Of a DNA stretch of 64,000 bases, positions 49,048 to 57,248 are shown one piece after another (the stretch's first letter is position 1; each line of letters opens with the position of its first letter). Under the pieces are notes generated by a model. It saw only the letters and a program-made list of their open reading frames with translations, was not told where the DNA came from and did no database searches. The position numbers and the translations under genes were made by a program. The stretch comes from UMGS1696 sp964457685 (GTDB lineage Bacteria; Bacillota; Clostridia; Oscillospirales; CAG-272): NCBI GenBank assembly GCA_964457685.1, contig CAYWFS010000002.1, forward strand, positions 7,266 through 71,265. Reading direction: 5' to 3'.

Positions 49048-50238
49048 TTATTTAAACTCCGGTATCATTGCCACGCTTCTCTCGAGTATTCCGGTAACGT
49101 GTGCGATAAATATGCCGTAGTTTGTGAACGGTACTCCGCAGTCGAGTGAGCATTTCATTCTGTACTGCACTTCCCTTTCGTTTAGCATACATCCGCCGCA
49201 GTGAATGACCGCAGAATACGGAGTAAGATCCTCGGGAAATTCCGTGCCTGAGCAGGTGACAATATTAAGCTTTTTTCCCGTGTGTGAGGCAAGAAAACGA
49301 GGGATTTTTACACTTCCTATATCTCCGCACTGCCTGTGATGAGTACATCCCTCCGCAATGAGAACGGTATCTCCGTCTTTTAAGCTGTCTATCGCATGGA
49401 CACCGTTATAAGCTGTTTCAAGAAATCCCTTGTAGCGTGCCATGAGTATCGAAAACGAGGTCAGCGGAACATCATCGGGAACAGTCTTTGCGACACGAGC
49501 GAATGCCTGACTGTCGGTTATTACTACTTTCGGCTTATCTTTCAATTTTTCGAGAGCCAAGGAAAGCTCGGTATCCTTTGCTACGACTGCCACTCCGCCG
49601 AGGTCAAGAATATCGCGTATTGTCTGCTGCTGAGGGAGTATAAGTCTTCCTTTGGGTGCCGACTCATCTATAGGACAGACAAGAATCGCCGTATCCCCGG
49701 CTTCCATTATGCCGCCGACTATGGATTTTTCCGTCTCTTTTGGCATAAGTCCTGCGACACGTTCCTTCAGCTCATTTATGTTATTTCCGTTATTCGCACT
49801 TACGGAGATACTGTTTTCCGATTTATCATGCGAAACAAAGCCTGCAATGTCGCTTTTCGTATAAACGATTATGTACGGGAGATTTTTTTCCTTTATCACC
49901 GTAAGAAGCTCTCGATCGAAGTCGTTCATTCCAACCGTACCGTCAACAACAAGCACCGCTATATCGGTTTTGTTCAGTATCTGCTTTGTCTTTCGTACTC
50001 TTTTTTCTCCAAGCTCGCCGACATCATCGTAGCCGGGGGTATCCGTTACAACAACTGCACCGAGAGGAAGAAGCTCCATCGCCTTTGAAACTGGGTCGGT
50101 TGTCGTTCCTTTCACATCGGAAACAACGGCAAGCTCCTGTCCCGTGAATGCGTTTACAAGGCTTGATTTTCCTGCATTACGGCAGCCGAAGAACCCGATA
50201 TGCAGTCTGTTTGCGGACGGGGTACTGTTAAGGCTCAT
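49048..50238 (-). CDS. hydF: [FeFe]-hydrogenase maturation GTPase HydF
   Basis: Scaffold on which the 2Fe subcluster of the H-cluster is assembled before transfer to HydA. The N-terminal GTPase domain has P-loop FFGCRNAGKSSL, DTPGYDDVGE and VYTKSDIAG. The C-terminal cluster-binding part has CTHHRQC and HCGGCM, matching the CxH...CxxC ligand set. 396 residues is normal. AAAGGAG precedes ATG 50238. It is the last gene of the maturation operon, 24 bases after hydG. Confidence 0.96.
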   Translation of the reverse strand: MSLNSTPSANRLHIGFFGCRNAGKSSLVNAFTGQELAVVSDVKGTTTDPVSKAMELLPLGAVVVTDTPGYDDVGELGEKRVRKTKQILNKTDIAVLVVDGTVGMNDFDRELLTVIKEKNLPYIIVYTKSDIAGFVSHDKSENSISVSANNGNNINELKERVAGLMPKETEKSIVGGIMEAGDTAILVCPIDESAPKGRLILPQQQTIRDILDLGGVAVVAKDTELSLALEKLKDKPKVVITDSQAFARVAKTVPDDVPLTSFSILMARYKGFLETAYNGVHAIDSLKDGDTVLIAEGCTHHRQCGDIGSVKIPRFLASHTGKKLNIVTCSGTEFPEDLTPYSAVIHCGGCMLNEREVQYRMKCSLDCGVPFTNYGIFIAHVTGILERSVAMIPEFK

Positions 50239-50262
50239 ACTTTAACTCCTTTATCTGAGGAA

Positions 50263-51711
50263 TCAGAATCTGAAATCACGCTTTCCTGCGTTTTTAATAT
50301 CTTCTATATGTTCTTTTGCTATTCTCTTAACCTTTTCGCTCGGTATTTTCTCAAGCTCTTTTTCGATAAGCTCATAGCCTGTTTTTCTTGTTCCATCGCT
50401 TGCGTAGTCCTCGAGGAATTCGGTAAGAGTCATGAGTGCGTTCGGATGACAGCAGTTTTGAATCTGTCCTGTCTTACATAAGCTCATGAAGCGGTCTCCG
50501 GTTCTTCCCTCTCTGTAGCAAGCTGTACAGAACGACGGAATGAATCCCATATCCATAAGCCATTCCACTACTTCATCAATAGAACGCTGGTCGGACACGT
50601 CAAACTGCTCGGAGTCGTGGGGACGTTCCTCCTCTGTGTAGCCGCCGACAGATGTACGGGAAGCACCGCTTATCTGAGATATACCTACCTGTAATGCTCT
50701 TGCGCGAACGGACTGACTTTCTCTTGTGGAGATTATCATACCTGTGTAAGGAACTGCGATTCTTATGCACGCGATAAGCTTGAGGAACATTTCATCGGAA
50801 ATTCCGTTATCGAATACATCGGGGTCAATATCGTCGGCTCTCTTGATACGGGGAACGCTTATTGTATGAGGTCCTACTCCGTGTGCGGCTTCAAGATGTT
50901 CTGCGTGCATGAGAAGTCCCGCAAACTCGTATTTATACAGCTCAAGTCCGAACAGTACTCCGAGTCCTACATCGTCTATACCGCCCTCCATAGCTCTGTC
51001 CATAGCTTCGGTGTGGTAGTCGTAGTCGTGCTTGGGTCCTGTGGGATGGAGCTTTAAGTAGCTTTCCTTATGATAGGTCTCCTGGAAGAGAATGTATGTA
51101 CCGATTCCCGCTTCCTTGAGCTTGCGGTAGTTTTCAACAGTCGTTGCGGCGATATTTACGTTAACTCTGCGAATATCTCCGTTCTTATGATGAATGGAAT
51201 ATATCGTCTTTATTGAATCGAGAATGTATTCTATGGGGTTATTAACGGGGTCTTCTCCGGATTCTATTGCAAGACGCTTGTGTCCCATATCCTGAAGAGC
51301 AATAACTTCGTTCTTTATTTCTTCCTGTGTGAGCTTTTTTCTTGCTATATGCTTGTTCTTCATGTGGTAAGGACAGTACACGCAACCGTTCACACAGTAG
51401 TTCGAGAGGTAGAGGGGGGCAAACATTACGATTCTGTTTCCGTAGAACGCAAGCTTAATCTCCTCCGCAAGCTTATACATTTTTTCAATCTTATCGGGAA
51501 GCTCGCACGCAAGAAGAACCGATGCCTCACGGTGAGTAAGTCCTTCACAATGTACACCATGCTCGGTCTTTTTCGGTTTTGCCTTTTCGAGAAGACTGTC
51601 GATAAGCTCGGCATTATTTTTGTTTTCTTCTGCGTATTTCAGTGTTTCGAGAATTTCCTCGTGATTGATAAATTCCTCTGCTTTCAGAGATTTGGGATTG
51701 TAAATAGCCAT
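50263..51711 (-). CDS. hydG: [FeFe]-hydrogenase maturase HydG (radical SAM tyrosine lyase)
   Basis: Cleaves tyrosine to p-cresol, CO and cyanide, which become H-cluster ligands. The radical-SAM cysteines are in NYCVNGCVYCPYHMKN (Cx3CxxC), and the C-terminal second cluster ligands are in FCTACYREGRTGDRF and later SLCKTGQ. 482 residues fits HydG; ThiH would lack the C-terminal cluster. AAAGGAA precedes ATG 51711. It is 50 bases downstream of hydE. Confidence 0.96.
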   Translation of the reverse strand: MAIYNPKSLKAEEFINHEEILETLKYAEENKNNAELIDSLLEKAKPKKTEHGVHCEGLTHREASVLLACELPDKIEKMYKLAEEIKLAFYGNRIVMFAPLYLSNYCVNGCVYCPYHMKNKHIARKKLTQEEIKNEVIALQDMGHKRLAIESGEDPVNNPIEYILDSIKTIYSIHHKNGDIRRVNVNIAATTVENYRKLKEAGIGTYILFQETYHKESYLKLHPTGPKHDYDYHTEAMDRAMEGGIDDVGLGVLFGLELYKYEFAGLLMHAEHLEAAHGVGPHTISVPRIKRADDIDPDVFDNGISDEMFLKLIACIRIAVPYTGMIISTRESQSVRARALQVGISQISGASRTSVGGYTEEERPHDSEQFDVSDQRSIDEVVEWLMDMGFIPSFCTACYREGRTGDRFMSLCKTGQIQNCCHPNALMTLTEFLEDYASDGTRKTGYELIEKELEKIPSEKVKRIAKEHIEDIKNAGKRDFRF

Positions 51712-51761
51712 GTTATTGTTCCTTTCTTTGGGGGCAGAAAAACTTACCCCTCAGAATAAAT

Positions 51762-52811
51762 TTAATTCTTAATTATATCTCCTCTTGCTTCAACTATACG
51801 GTAGCCTATCGACTCCATTCGCATTGCAAGATTGTTTTTGCTTTCCGCCGCTTCGTCACCCGTACATATTTTGTTGTCGTACAGCTCGTATTTCTTTCGT
51901 TGAGATTTCGGAGAAAGATTCGGCATTACGACATTTGCACCGCCGAGAATACCCATTTCACGTCCCTGCGGATGTATGGTTCCGAGTGCGGTTGTTGATG
52001 GAAGAAGAATACTCGGCTTTATAAGTCTGATGAGTGAGAGAAGATATACGGTTGTTTCAACATCTCCTCCGACAAAACCAGCAAACGGTGTTGCGTGATG
52101 AGGAACGAACGGACCTATACCGCACATATCGGGCTGAAACTCTGCGATGAAGCAAAGATCGGCGGCAATATTATCCGTAGTCTGATAGGGAGAGCCTACC
52201 ATAAATCCGCATCCAACCTGATAACCGATAGCTTTAAGGTCATAAAGACATTTCATACGGTTATCGTAGCTCATCTCAGACGGATGAAGTCTTTTGTAAT
52301 GCTCCGCGTTTGCCGTTTCGTGCCTTAGAAGATACCTGTCCGCACCCGCTTCATACAGTCGGATATAGCTCTCACGGCTTCGTTCTCCGAGAGATAAGGT
52401 AACTGCACAATCGGGATAAAGGCTTTTTATGCTCCTTACTATATCGCACATCACTTCATCGGTGTAGTACGGGTCTTCTCCACCCTGCATTACGAACGTC
52501 CGAAATCCAAGCTCATATCCGCTTTCACAGCAAGAGAGAATATCCTCCTTTGTGAGTCTGTATCTCTCACAGGCTTTATTGCTTCGTCTGATACCGCAGT
52601 AGAGACAATCGTTTTTGCATATATTGCTTATCTCGATAAGTCCTCGTATATATACGTCGTTTCCATATATTTCCGTGCGTTTTTTTACGGCAAGAGAGGC
52701 GGCATATTCCATCGTCTCACTGCTTTTTCCCTCGATAAGCCTTTTATATTCGTCATGACAAAGCTTTTCGCCGCTGTCAAGTCGTTTTAACAGTTCAAAA
52801 ACGTCTTTCAA
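51762..52811 (-). CDS. hydE: [FeFe]-hydrogenase maturase HydE (radical SAM)
   Basis: Radical SAM enzyme that acts on an Fe(CO)2(CN)cysteine intermediate during H-cluster building. The motif ICKNDCLYCGIR carries Cx3CxxC; MQGGEDPYYTDE, GSPYQT and GPFVPHHATPFAG are HydE-typical. The start is uncertain: TTG 52811 has AAAGGA 9 bases upstream and gives 349 residues, while ATG 52829 has only a G-run touching it, and GTG 52886 would add an unconserved 25-residue extension. I chose the TTG on ribosome-site grounds. Confidence 0.93.
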   Translation of the reverse strand: MKDVFELLKRLDSGEKLCHDEYKRLIEGKSSETMEYAASLAVKKRTEIYGNDVYIRGLIEISNICKNDCLYCGIRRSNKACERYRLTKEDILSCCESGYELGFRTFVMQGGEDPYYTDEVMCDIVRSIKSLYPDCAVTLSLGERSRESYIRLYEAGADRYLLRHETANAEHYKRLHPSEMSYDNRMKCLYDLKAIGYQVGCGFMVGSPYQTTDNIAADLCFIAEFQPDMCGIGPFVPHHATPFAGFVGGDVETTVYLLSLIRLIKPSILLPSTTALGTIHPQGREMGILGGANVVMPNLSPKSQRKKYELYDNKICTGDEAAESKNNLAMRMESIGYRIVEARGDIIKN

Positions 52812-52934
52812 AACAAAACGTCCTTTCATCCCCCGAAAAAGAGATAAAAAGACGCTGAAAAAACACCTTATATCCACAGCTTTCACCTTAATCTAAAAAA
52901 ACGATTTCGATGTCAGGGGGAATTTTTATTTATT

Positions 52935-53180
52935 TTAAACCTTTGAATACGCAGCCTTTGCGGAGATACCCTCAAGCTTTCCGATTTGTCCGGTCAGGGA
53001 GTTTATCTTATCCTGGGGTGCGTCTACGGCAACACTGATGATATTTATACCCTTTTCTCTGTACGGTATACCCATCCTGCCGATAATATATTCGCCGTAC
53101 TCATGCAGTATAGCGTTAAGCTTGCCAACACTTTCGGCATTTTCAACGATAATACTTATCACGGCAACTCTTGTTTCCAT
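52935..53180 (-). CDS. TM1266-like putative iron-only hydrogenase system regulator
   Basis: 81-residue ACT-like protein. The pattern RVAVISIIVENAESVGKLNA, GRMGIPYREKGINIISVAVD and LTGQIGKLEGISAKA is that of the TM1266 family, which sits beside hydE/hydG/hydF in many anaerobes. A regulatory role is inferred from context; no DNA-binding domain is present. It heads the operon behind the promoter at 53211-53239. Confidence 0.93.
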   Translation of the reverse strand: METRVAVISIIVENAESVGKLNAILHEYGEYIIGRMGIPYREKGINIISVAVDAPQDKINSLTGQIGKLEGISAKAAYSKV

Positions 53181-53210
53181 GCTTTACACCTAATTCTTTA
53201 TTTCAAGGCT

Positions 53211-53239
53211 ATTATAGCATATAATTTTCTCTTATGCAA
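53211..53239 (-). promoter_or_regulatory. Sigma-A promoter of the hydrogenase maturation operon
   Basis: TTGCAT (53234-53239) and TATAAT (53211-53216) on the minus strand, 17-base spacer, about 30 bases before the TM1266-like gene. Confidence 0.78.
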
Positions 53240-53352
53240 TAGCATTTTTTAACTTTCGATGTAAATTATTGCAGAGTGTGCGGAAAACGACTCCAAAGCA
53301 CTTCAAATTGTAAAAACTCGGTTAATATTCGGATAATTATTTTATCTTCCTA

Positions 53353-53380
53353 TTGAATAGTACGAAATTTGAGTTATAAT
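53353..53380 (+). promoter_or_regulatory. Sigma-A promoter of srtB
   Basis: TTGAAT (53353-53358) and TATAAT (53375-53380), 16-base spacer, 34 bases before the ATG. Confidence 0.68.
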
Positions 53381-53414
53381 GTTTTATTGGAATCTTTTTT
53401 TATCACGGTAAACA

Positions 53415-54482
53415 ATGAGTAAATTCAATTTTTATAATCATAACAAGCAAGACACGAACAGTGCGACCGATGATTTTATTCTCGACACCACCGAGACGGA
53501 CGCAGACTTTATATCGGGAGAGTTTATTAACTCCCTCGATAATCTTACGGAGGATGACATAACTCCCGGCGAGATAGCTCGAAAGCGTGAAAACTCATCC
53601 TCTGAAATAATTCGCAAGATAATGTTTGTGTTCTTTTCGGCAATGTTTGTGGTAAGCTGTATAATGCTTATCCAAAATCTTATAGACAAGCAAAAAGGCG
53701 AAGAAATATACAAGCAGCTTGAAGCGGAATTTTTCTCCGACGGCTTTACTGTAGACTCGGTATCCGCATTCAGACCGGAGGACGGTGAGGTATCATATCT
53801 TACAGAGGACAGTGCGGAGCTTTCACTCACAAGCATGAGCGACACAATACGGGATATTTCAAGCTCATCCTATATTGACACGTCACAAAAGCAATACAAC
53901 GAAGAACTTGAGTTGGTTCGTGCAAAGCTTTCCTCTCTTTCTCAGACCAACGAAGACCTTTACGGCTGGATAACAGTCGAGGGAACAAACATAAACTATC
54001 CCATAGTTCAGGGAGACGACAATTCATACTACCTGAACCATGCATATACGGGAGATTATCTTCCCATAGGCTCAATATTCGTTGACTACAGAAACAACCG
54101 CAGTATCACAAAGAACTACAACACTGTTATCTACGGTCACAACATAACAAGCGGCACAATGTTCCATGATGTTGAAAAATTCTTCAATGAGGAGATGTTC
54201 AACAACACATATATTGTTATATATACAATGGACGGTATCTACTACTACGAGCCGTTTGCTATATACAAAGCCAAATACGACTACCAATATTTCCGCACGG
54301 GATTTTCCTCGGCAGACGATTTCATTGCGTTTACGGATGAAATACAGGGAAACTCATCTCTCACCAAGGATATAGAATTCACCGAAAACGACCGTGTGCT
54401 TACTCTCTCGACCTGCACAAACATAATAAACTCCGAGAGATACGCATTACACGCAAGACTTGTAAAAACAATAGTCGATTAA
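53415..54482 (+). CDS. srtB: Class B sortase
   Basis: Membrane transpeptidase that attaches surface proteins or pilus subunits to peptidoglycan. An acidic cytoplasmic N-terminus of about 65 residues precedes one membrane segment (about 67-88); the extracellular catalytic domain has LYGWITVEGTNINYPIVQ, catalytic His in VIYGHNITSG, Cys in LTLSTCTN and Arg in SERYALHARL. 355 residues is long for SrtB because of the N-terminal tail. No LPxTG- or NPxTN-type substrate gene is adjacent, so it is probably the housekeeping sortase. It leads rlmA and the GT2 gene. Confidence 0.93.
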   Translation: MSKFNFYNHNKQDTNSATDDFILDTTETDADFISGEFINSLDNLTEDDITPGEIARKRENSSSEIIRKIMFVFFSAMFVVSCIMLIQNLIDKQKGEEIYKQLEAEFFSDGFTVDSVSAFRPEDGEVSYLTEDSAELSLTSMSDTIRDISSSSYIDTSQKQYNEELELVRAKLSSLSQTNEDLYGWITVEGTNINYPIVQGDDNSYYLNHAYTGDYLPIGSIFVDYRNNRSITKNYNTVIYGHNITSGTMFHDVEKFFNEEMFNNTYIVIYTMDGIYYYEPFAIYKAKYDYQYFRTGFSSADDFIAFTDEIQGNSSLTKDIEFTENDRVLTLSTCTNIINSERYALHARLVKTIVD

Positions 54483-54501
54483 CACTGTAAGGATATAAAA
54501 A

Positions 54502-55389
54502 ATGACAAATATTCTCGATATACTTATCTGTCCGCTATGTCACGGCAAGCTCTCATGTGAAGAAAATTCACTGAAATGCTCACTCGGCCATACATTTGAT
54601 ATTGCCAAAAGCGGATATGTAAATCTTCTTCCTCCGGGAAAAGGAAAAAACGCACACACTGGTGACGAGCGTGACATGGTTCGTGCAAGAGTGGATTTTC
54701 TCTCCTGCGGATATTATGACGAGCTTGATATGCGTTCGGCAGAGCTTATCTCGGAAAACATTAAATCCGATGAGCTTACTCTTATCGATATGGGAGCCGG
54801 AGAAGGCAGACACACTCTTACAACCGCAAATGAGCTTATAAAGCACGGCAAAAATGTTCTCGCTCTCGGCTTTGACGCTTCAAAATACGCTTCGGAATGC
54901 GGAATGAAAAAGTCGCGGGCGGCAGGACTGTGCGAAAAAAATCCGTTTACACCTCCCACTTCTTCTCTTGCGTTCTTCCCTGCCAATATTTTCTCGCTTC
55001 CCATATGCGATGCTTCGGCAGACGTATGTCTCAGTATGTTTGCACCTATTCCGTGGGAGGAAGCCTACAGAATACTTAAGAAAAACTCCGAAAGTATGCT
55101 TCTTGTGCTCTCCTCTGGCAGGGATCATCTTATAGAGCTTAGAGAGCTTATCTACGACAAGGTAAATCTCTCGGATGCTCTCCCAGTGGGTCATGAGCTG
55201 TTTGAAAACGCAGGAAGCACGGAGATAAAATATACCGCTCACATCAAATCGGGAGAGGATATAAAAAATCTCTTTATGATGACTCCGTTCTACTACAAGA
55301 CCACCGAAGAAGGAAGAAATCGCCTTTATTCATGTGAATCGCTTGACGTAACGGTAAACGTAAACTACACGATATTTAAAATAAAATGA
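54502..55389 (+). CDS. 23S rRNA guanine-N1 methyltransferase-like protein (RlmA family)
   Basis: SAM-dependent methyltransferase of 295 residues. The N-terminal zinc ribbon has Cys10 and Cys13 in ICPLCHGKL and further ligands in LKCSLGHTFDIAKSGYVNLL; the SAM loop is LIDMGAGEGRHT. RlmA enzymes methylate G745 or G748 in 23S rRNA; the G748 type confers resistance to tylosin-like macrolides. Which position is used cannot be told. The stop overlaps the GT2 start by four bases. Confidence 0.88.
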   Translation: MTNILDILICPLCHGKLSCEENSLKCSLGHTFDIAKSGYVNLLPPGKGKNAHTGDERDMVRARVDFLSCGYYDELDMRSAELISENIKSDELTLIDMGAGEGRHTLTTANELIKHGKNVLALGFDASKYASECGMKKSRAAGLCEKNPFTPPTSSLAFFPANIFSLPICDASADVCLSMFAPIPWEEAYRILKKNSESMLLVLSSGRDHLIELRELIYDKVNLSDALPVGHELFENAGSTEIKYTAHIKSGEDIKNLFMMTPFYYKTTEEGRNRLYSCESLDVTVNVNYTIFKIK

Positions 55390-56174
55390 AGCTTTCCGTA
55401 ATAATTCCGATGTATAACGAAAAAGCCATAGCAGCCGACTGTGCAAAAGCTCTTATAGAAAAGCTTGACAGTGACTCTCTGGCTCATTCGTACAGATATG
55501 AAATAATATTCTCGGATGACGGGTCTACCGACGGTTGCGGAGATACGGTGCGTAGCTATGTCGCAAAAAATTCTCCCACAAACGGCACGGTCAGCGTTAT
55601 CACCTCGGAGAAAAACGAGGGCAAAGGAAGTGCGGTGCGACACGGGATGCTATCTGCCGACGGCGACTACATTCTTTTTACAGACTGCGACCTTGCTTAC
55701 GGAGTCGATGTTATACCGGAAATGTTTCGATGTGCGGTGGAAGTGTCAGAGCGTGACAGCAGAAGTGCGGTAGTAATAGGATCCCGTGCAATATCAAAAG
55801 ACGGATATGCGGGCTACACCTTTCTCAGAAAAGCGGCATCAAAAATCTTCAAAATGCTGCTCTGTCTTACCGCAGGCTTCTCACACAGCGATTCCCAAAG
55901 CGGTCTTAAGATATTTCGCCGAGACGCTGCACATGATATTTTCTCAAACTGCATTGTAAACGGCTGGTCGTTCGATTTTGAAGCACTGATGATAGCGGAA
56001 AAGCTCGGCTACGGAATCCGTGAATATCCCGTAACAATAATCAATCACCGAAGCTCTAAGATAAATCTGCTTTCCGACACTATAAAAATGCTCTCAGATG
56101 TAAGACAGATTAAAAAGCGTGTTTCGTCACTTGATATTAAGCCGCATAAAAATCATGACAGCCTATCGTCATAA
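55386..56174 (+). CDS. Family 2 glycosyltransferase (dolichyl/polyprenyl-phosphate glucosyltransferase-like)
   Basis: 262-residue GT-A enzyme. LSVIIPMYNEKAIA begins the fold, IIFSDDGSTDGC and FTDCDLAYGVD contain the nucleotide-sugar and DxD-type motifs, and GSRAISKDGY, SDSQSGLKIFRRD and WSFDFEALMIAEKLGY are the pattern of ALG5/DPM1-like enzymes that load a sugar on a lipid phosphate. No C-terminal membrane helices are present. It could supply a lipid-linked sugar for a YfhO-type transferase. The last 38 bases overlap the convergent SleB-type gene. Confidence 0.9.
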   Translation: MKLSVIIPMYNEKAIAADCAKALIEKLDSDSLAHSYRYEIIFSDDGSTDGCGDTVRSYVAKNSPTNGTVSVITSEKNEGKGSAVRHGMLSADGDYILFTDCDLAYGVDVIPEMFRCAVEVSERDSRSAVVIGSRAISKDGYAGYTFLRKAASKIFKMLLCLTAGFSHSDSQSGLKIFRRDAAHDIFSNCIVNGWSFDFEALMIAEKLGYGIREYPVTIINHRSSKINLLSDTIKMLSDVRQIKKRVSSLDIKPHKNHDSLSS

Positions 56175-56985
56175 CGTATGTGCAGTTTTCAACTATCCAA
56201 AGGCTTGACGCAAGCTCTTCATTAAGAAAATATAGGATTTCCTCCGACAGCCTTGTGTTTTCAAGACATATTTTGGCGGCGGCAACGGAGTCCTCATCGG
56301 GGTTCTTTTCTATCGCACCGTTTACAGTGGGCGTGAATTGAACCCCGTTTTCTTTATCGAATATCACATCCACAATGCTTGACGGAAAATCTTCCGAATC
56401 AACACGATTCATAACAACGCTTCCCACCGCCAGCTTACCGAGAAACGGCTCACCTCCCGATTCCGCATAAATCAGCTTCGACAGCCAATACAGCTCCTCC
56501 TCGTTGTAAAATTCGTCGTCCGAGAGTATCGCAGAGCTTTCTCGTGTAAGATAGGTTGTATGCTCTTCCTCGCTGTAGTAAACGTCATAGCCGAATGCCG
56601 CACTTATCTGTCGTAGGGGGACATACATTCTGTCGTTGTAAGTAAATATTCCCTCGGAGCACCAAAGAATTCTGCCGTTTGCATTTATATATTCTCCTCC
56701 GTCCTCGGCAGTAAGGTCAAGCGAATCCGTTTTTACTCTGGCATATTCGTTTTTCTCATCCCAGCTGACAACGGAATTATCCGCCATACACGAAAACTCT
56801 CTGAGTGCAACATATGTTACATCGTTTACAAACACCATCTCTCCCTCGTAGGCATATCCGTCAACAAGCATACTGTATTCTGTTTCACCGCTGTAGTTTT
56901 CCCTCTCAAAGTCTGTAGCGGATACATAGCCAGCCAGTGCCGACACAAAAGTCAAAAGAAGCATACATCGAATTATCAGTTTCAT
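56137..56985 (-). CDS. SleB-type cell wall hydrolase with copper-amine-oxidase-like N-terminal domain
   Basis: Secreted or spore-located peptidoglycan lytic enzyme. A signal peptide (about 1-24) is followed by a copper amine oxidase N-terminal-type domain (about 35-150; VNDVTYVALREFS, YVPLRQISAAFGYDV) and a Hydrolase_2 domain (about 163-282) with catalytic Glu in LIYAESGGEP and VGSVVMNRVDSEDFPSSIVD. In Bacillus SleB degrades cortex during germination, but vegetative homologues exist. AAAGGA lies 11 bases before ATG 56985. It is convergent with, and overlaps, the GT2 gene. Confidence 0.92.
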   Translation of the reverse strand: MKLIIRCMLLLTFVSALAGYVSATDFERENYSGETEYSMLVDGYAYEGEMVFVNDVTYVALREFSCMADNSVVSWDEKNEYARVKTDSLDLTAEDGGEYINANGRILWCSEGIFTYNDRMYVPLRQISAAFGYDVYYSEEEHTTYLTRESSAILSDDEFYNEEELYWLSKLIYAESGGEPFLGKLAVGSVVMNRVDSEDFPSSIVDVIFDKENGVQFTPTVNGAIEKNPDEDSVAAAKICLENTRLSEEILYFLNEELASSLWIVENCTYVMTIGCHDFYAA

Positions 56986-57057
56986 TTTTCAAACCATTCC
57001 TTTCTCAGAAACTTGCCTCATTTTTGGTGTGGAAATCTTTCATTGGGGCATGACACC

Positions 57058-57086
57058 ATTATAACACAGAAGCGGTAGTTCTTTAA
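57058..57086 (-). promoter_or_regulatory. Probable promoter of the SleB-type gene
   Basis: TATAAT (57058-57063) and a poor -35, TTAAAG (57081-57086), 17-base spacer on the minus strand. The weak -35 may mean another sigma factor or an activator. Confidence 0.45.
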
Positions 57087-57133
57087 CAGGTAATATCTTC
57101 CGAAAATGGGTAATTTGATTTCACAAAAACAGC

Positions 57134-57190
57134 AAAAAACTCCGCATGATACGGTTTTTACACCAATATCATACGGAGCTTTGTTATTTT
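57134..57190. terminator. Bidirectional terminator behind the GH38 gene
   Basis: CTCCG-c-ATGAT (57140-57150) pairs with ATCAT-a-CGGAG (57068+100 offset, 57168-57178); T-runs follow on both strands. On the minus strand it lies about 70 bases past the GH38 stop. Confidence 0.82.
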
Positions 57191-57248
57191 TTCCGAAAAG
57201 ACAGCAAGATAATTACATCCCTGCCATATTCAGAGAAATTTTGGAAAA

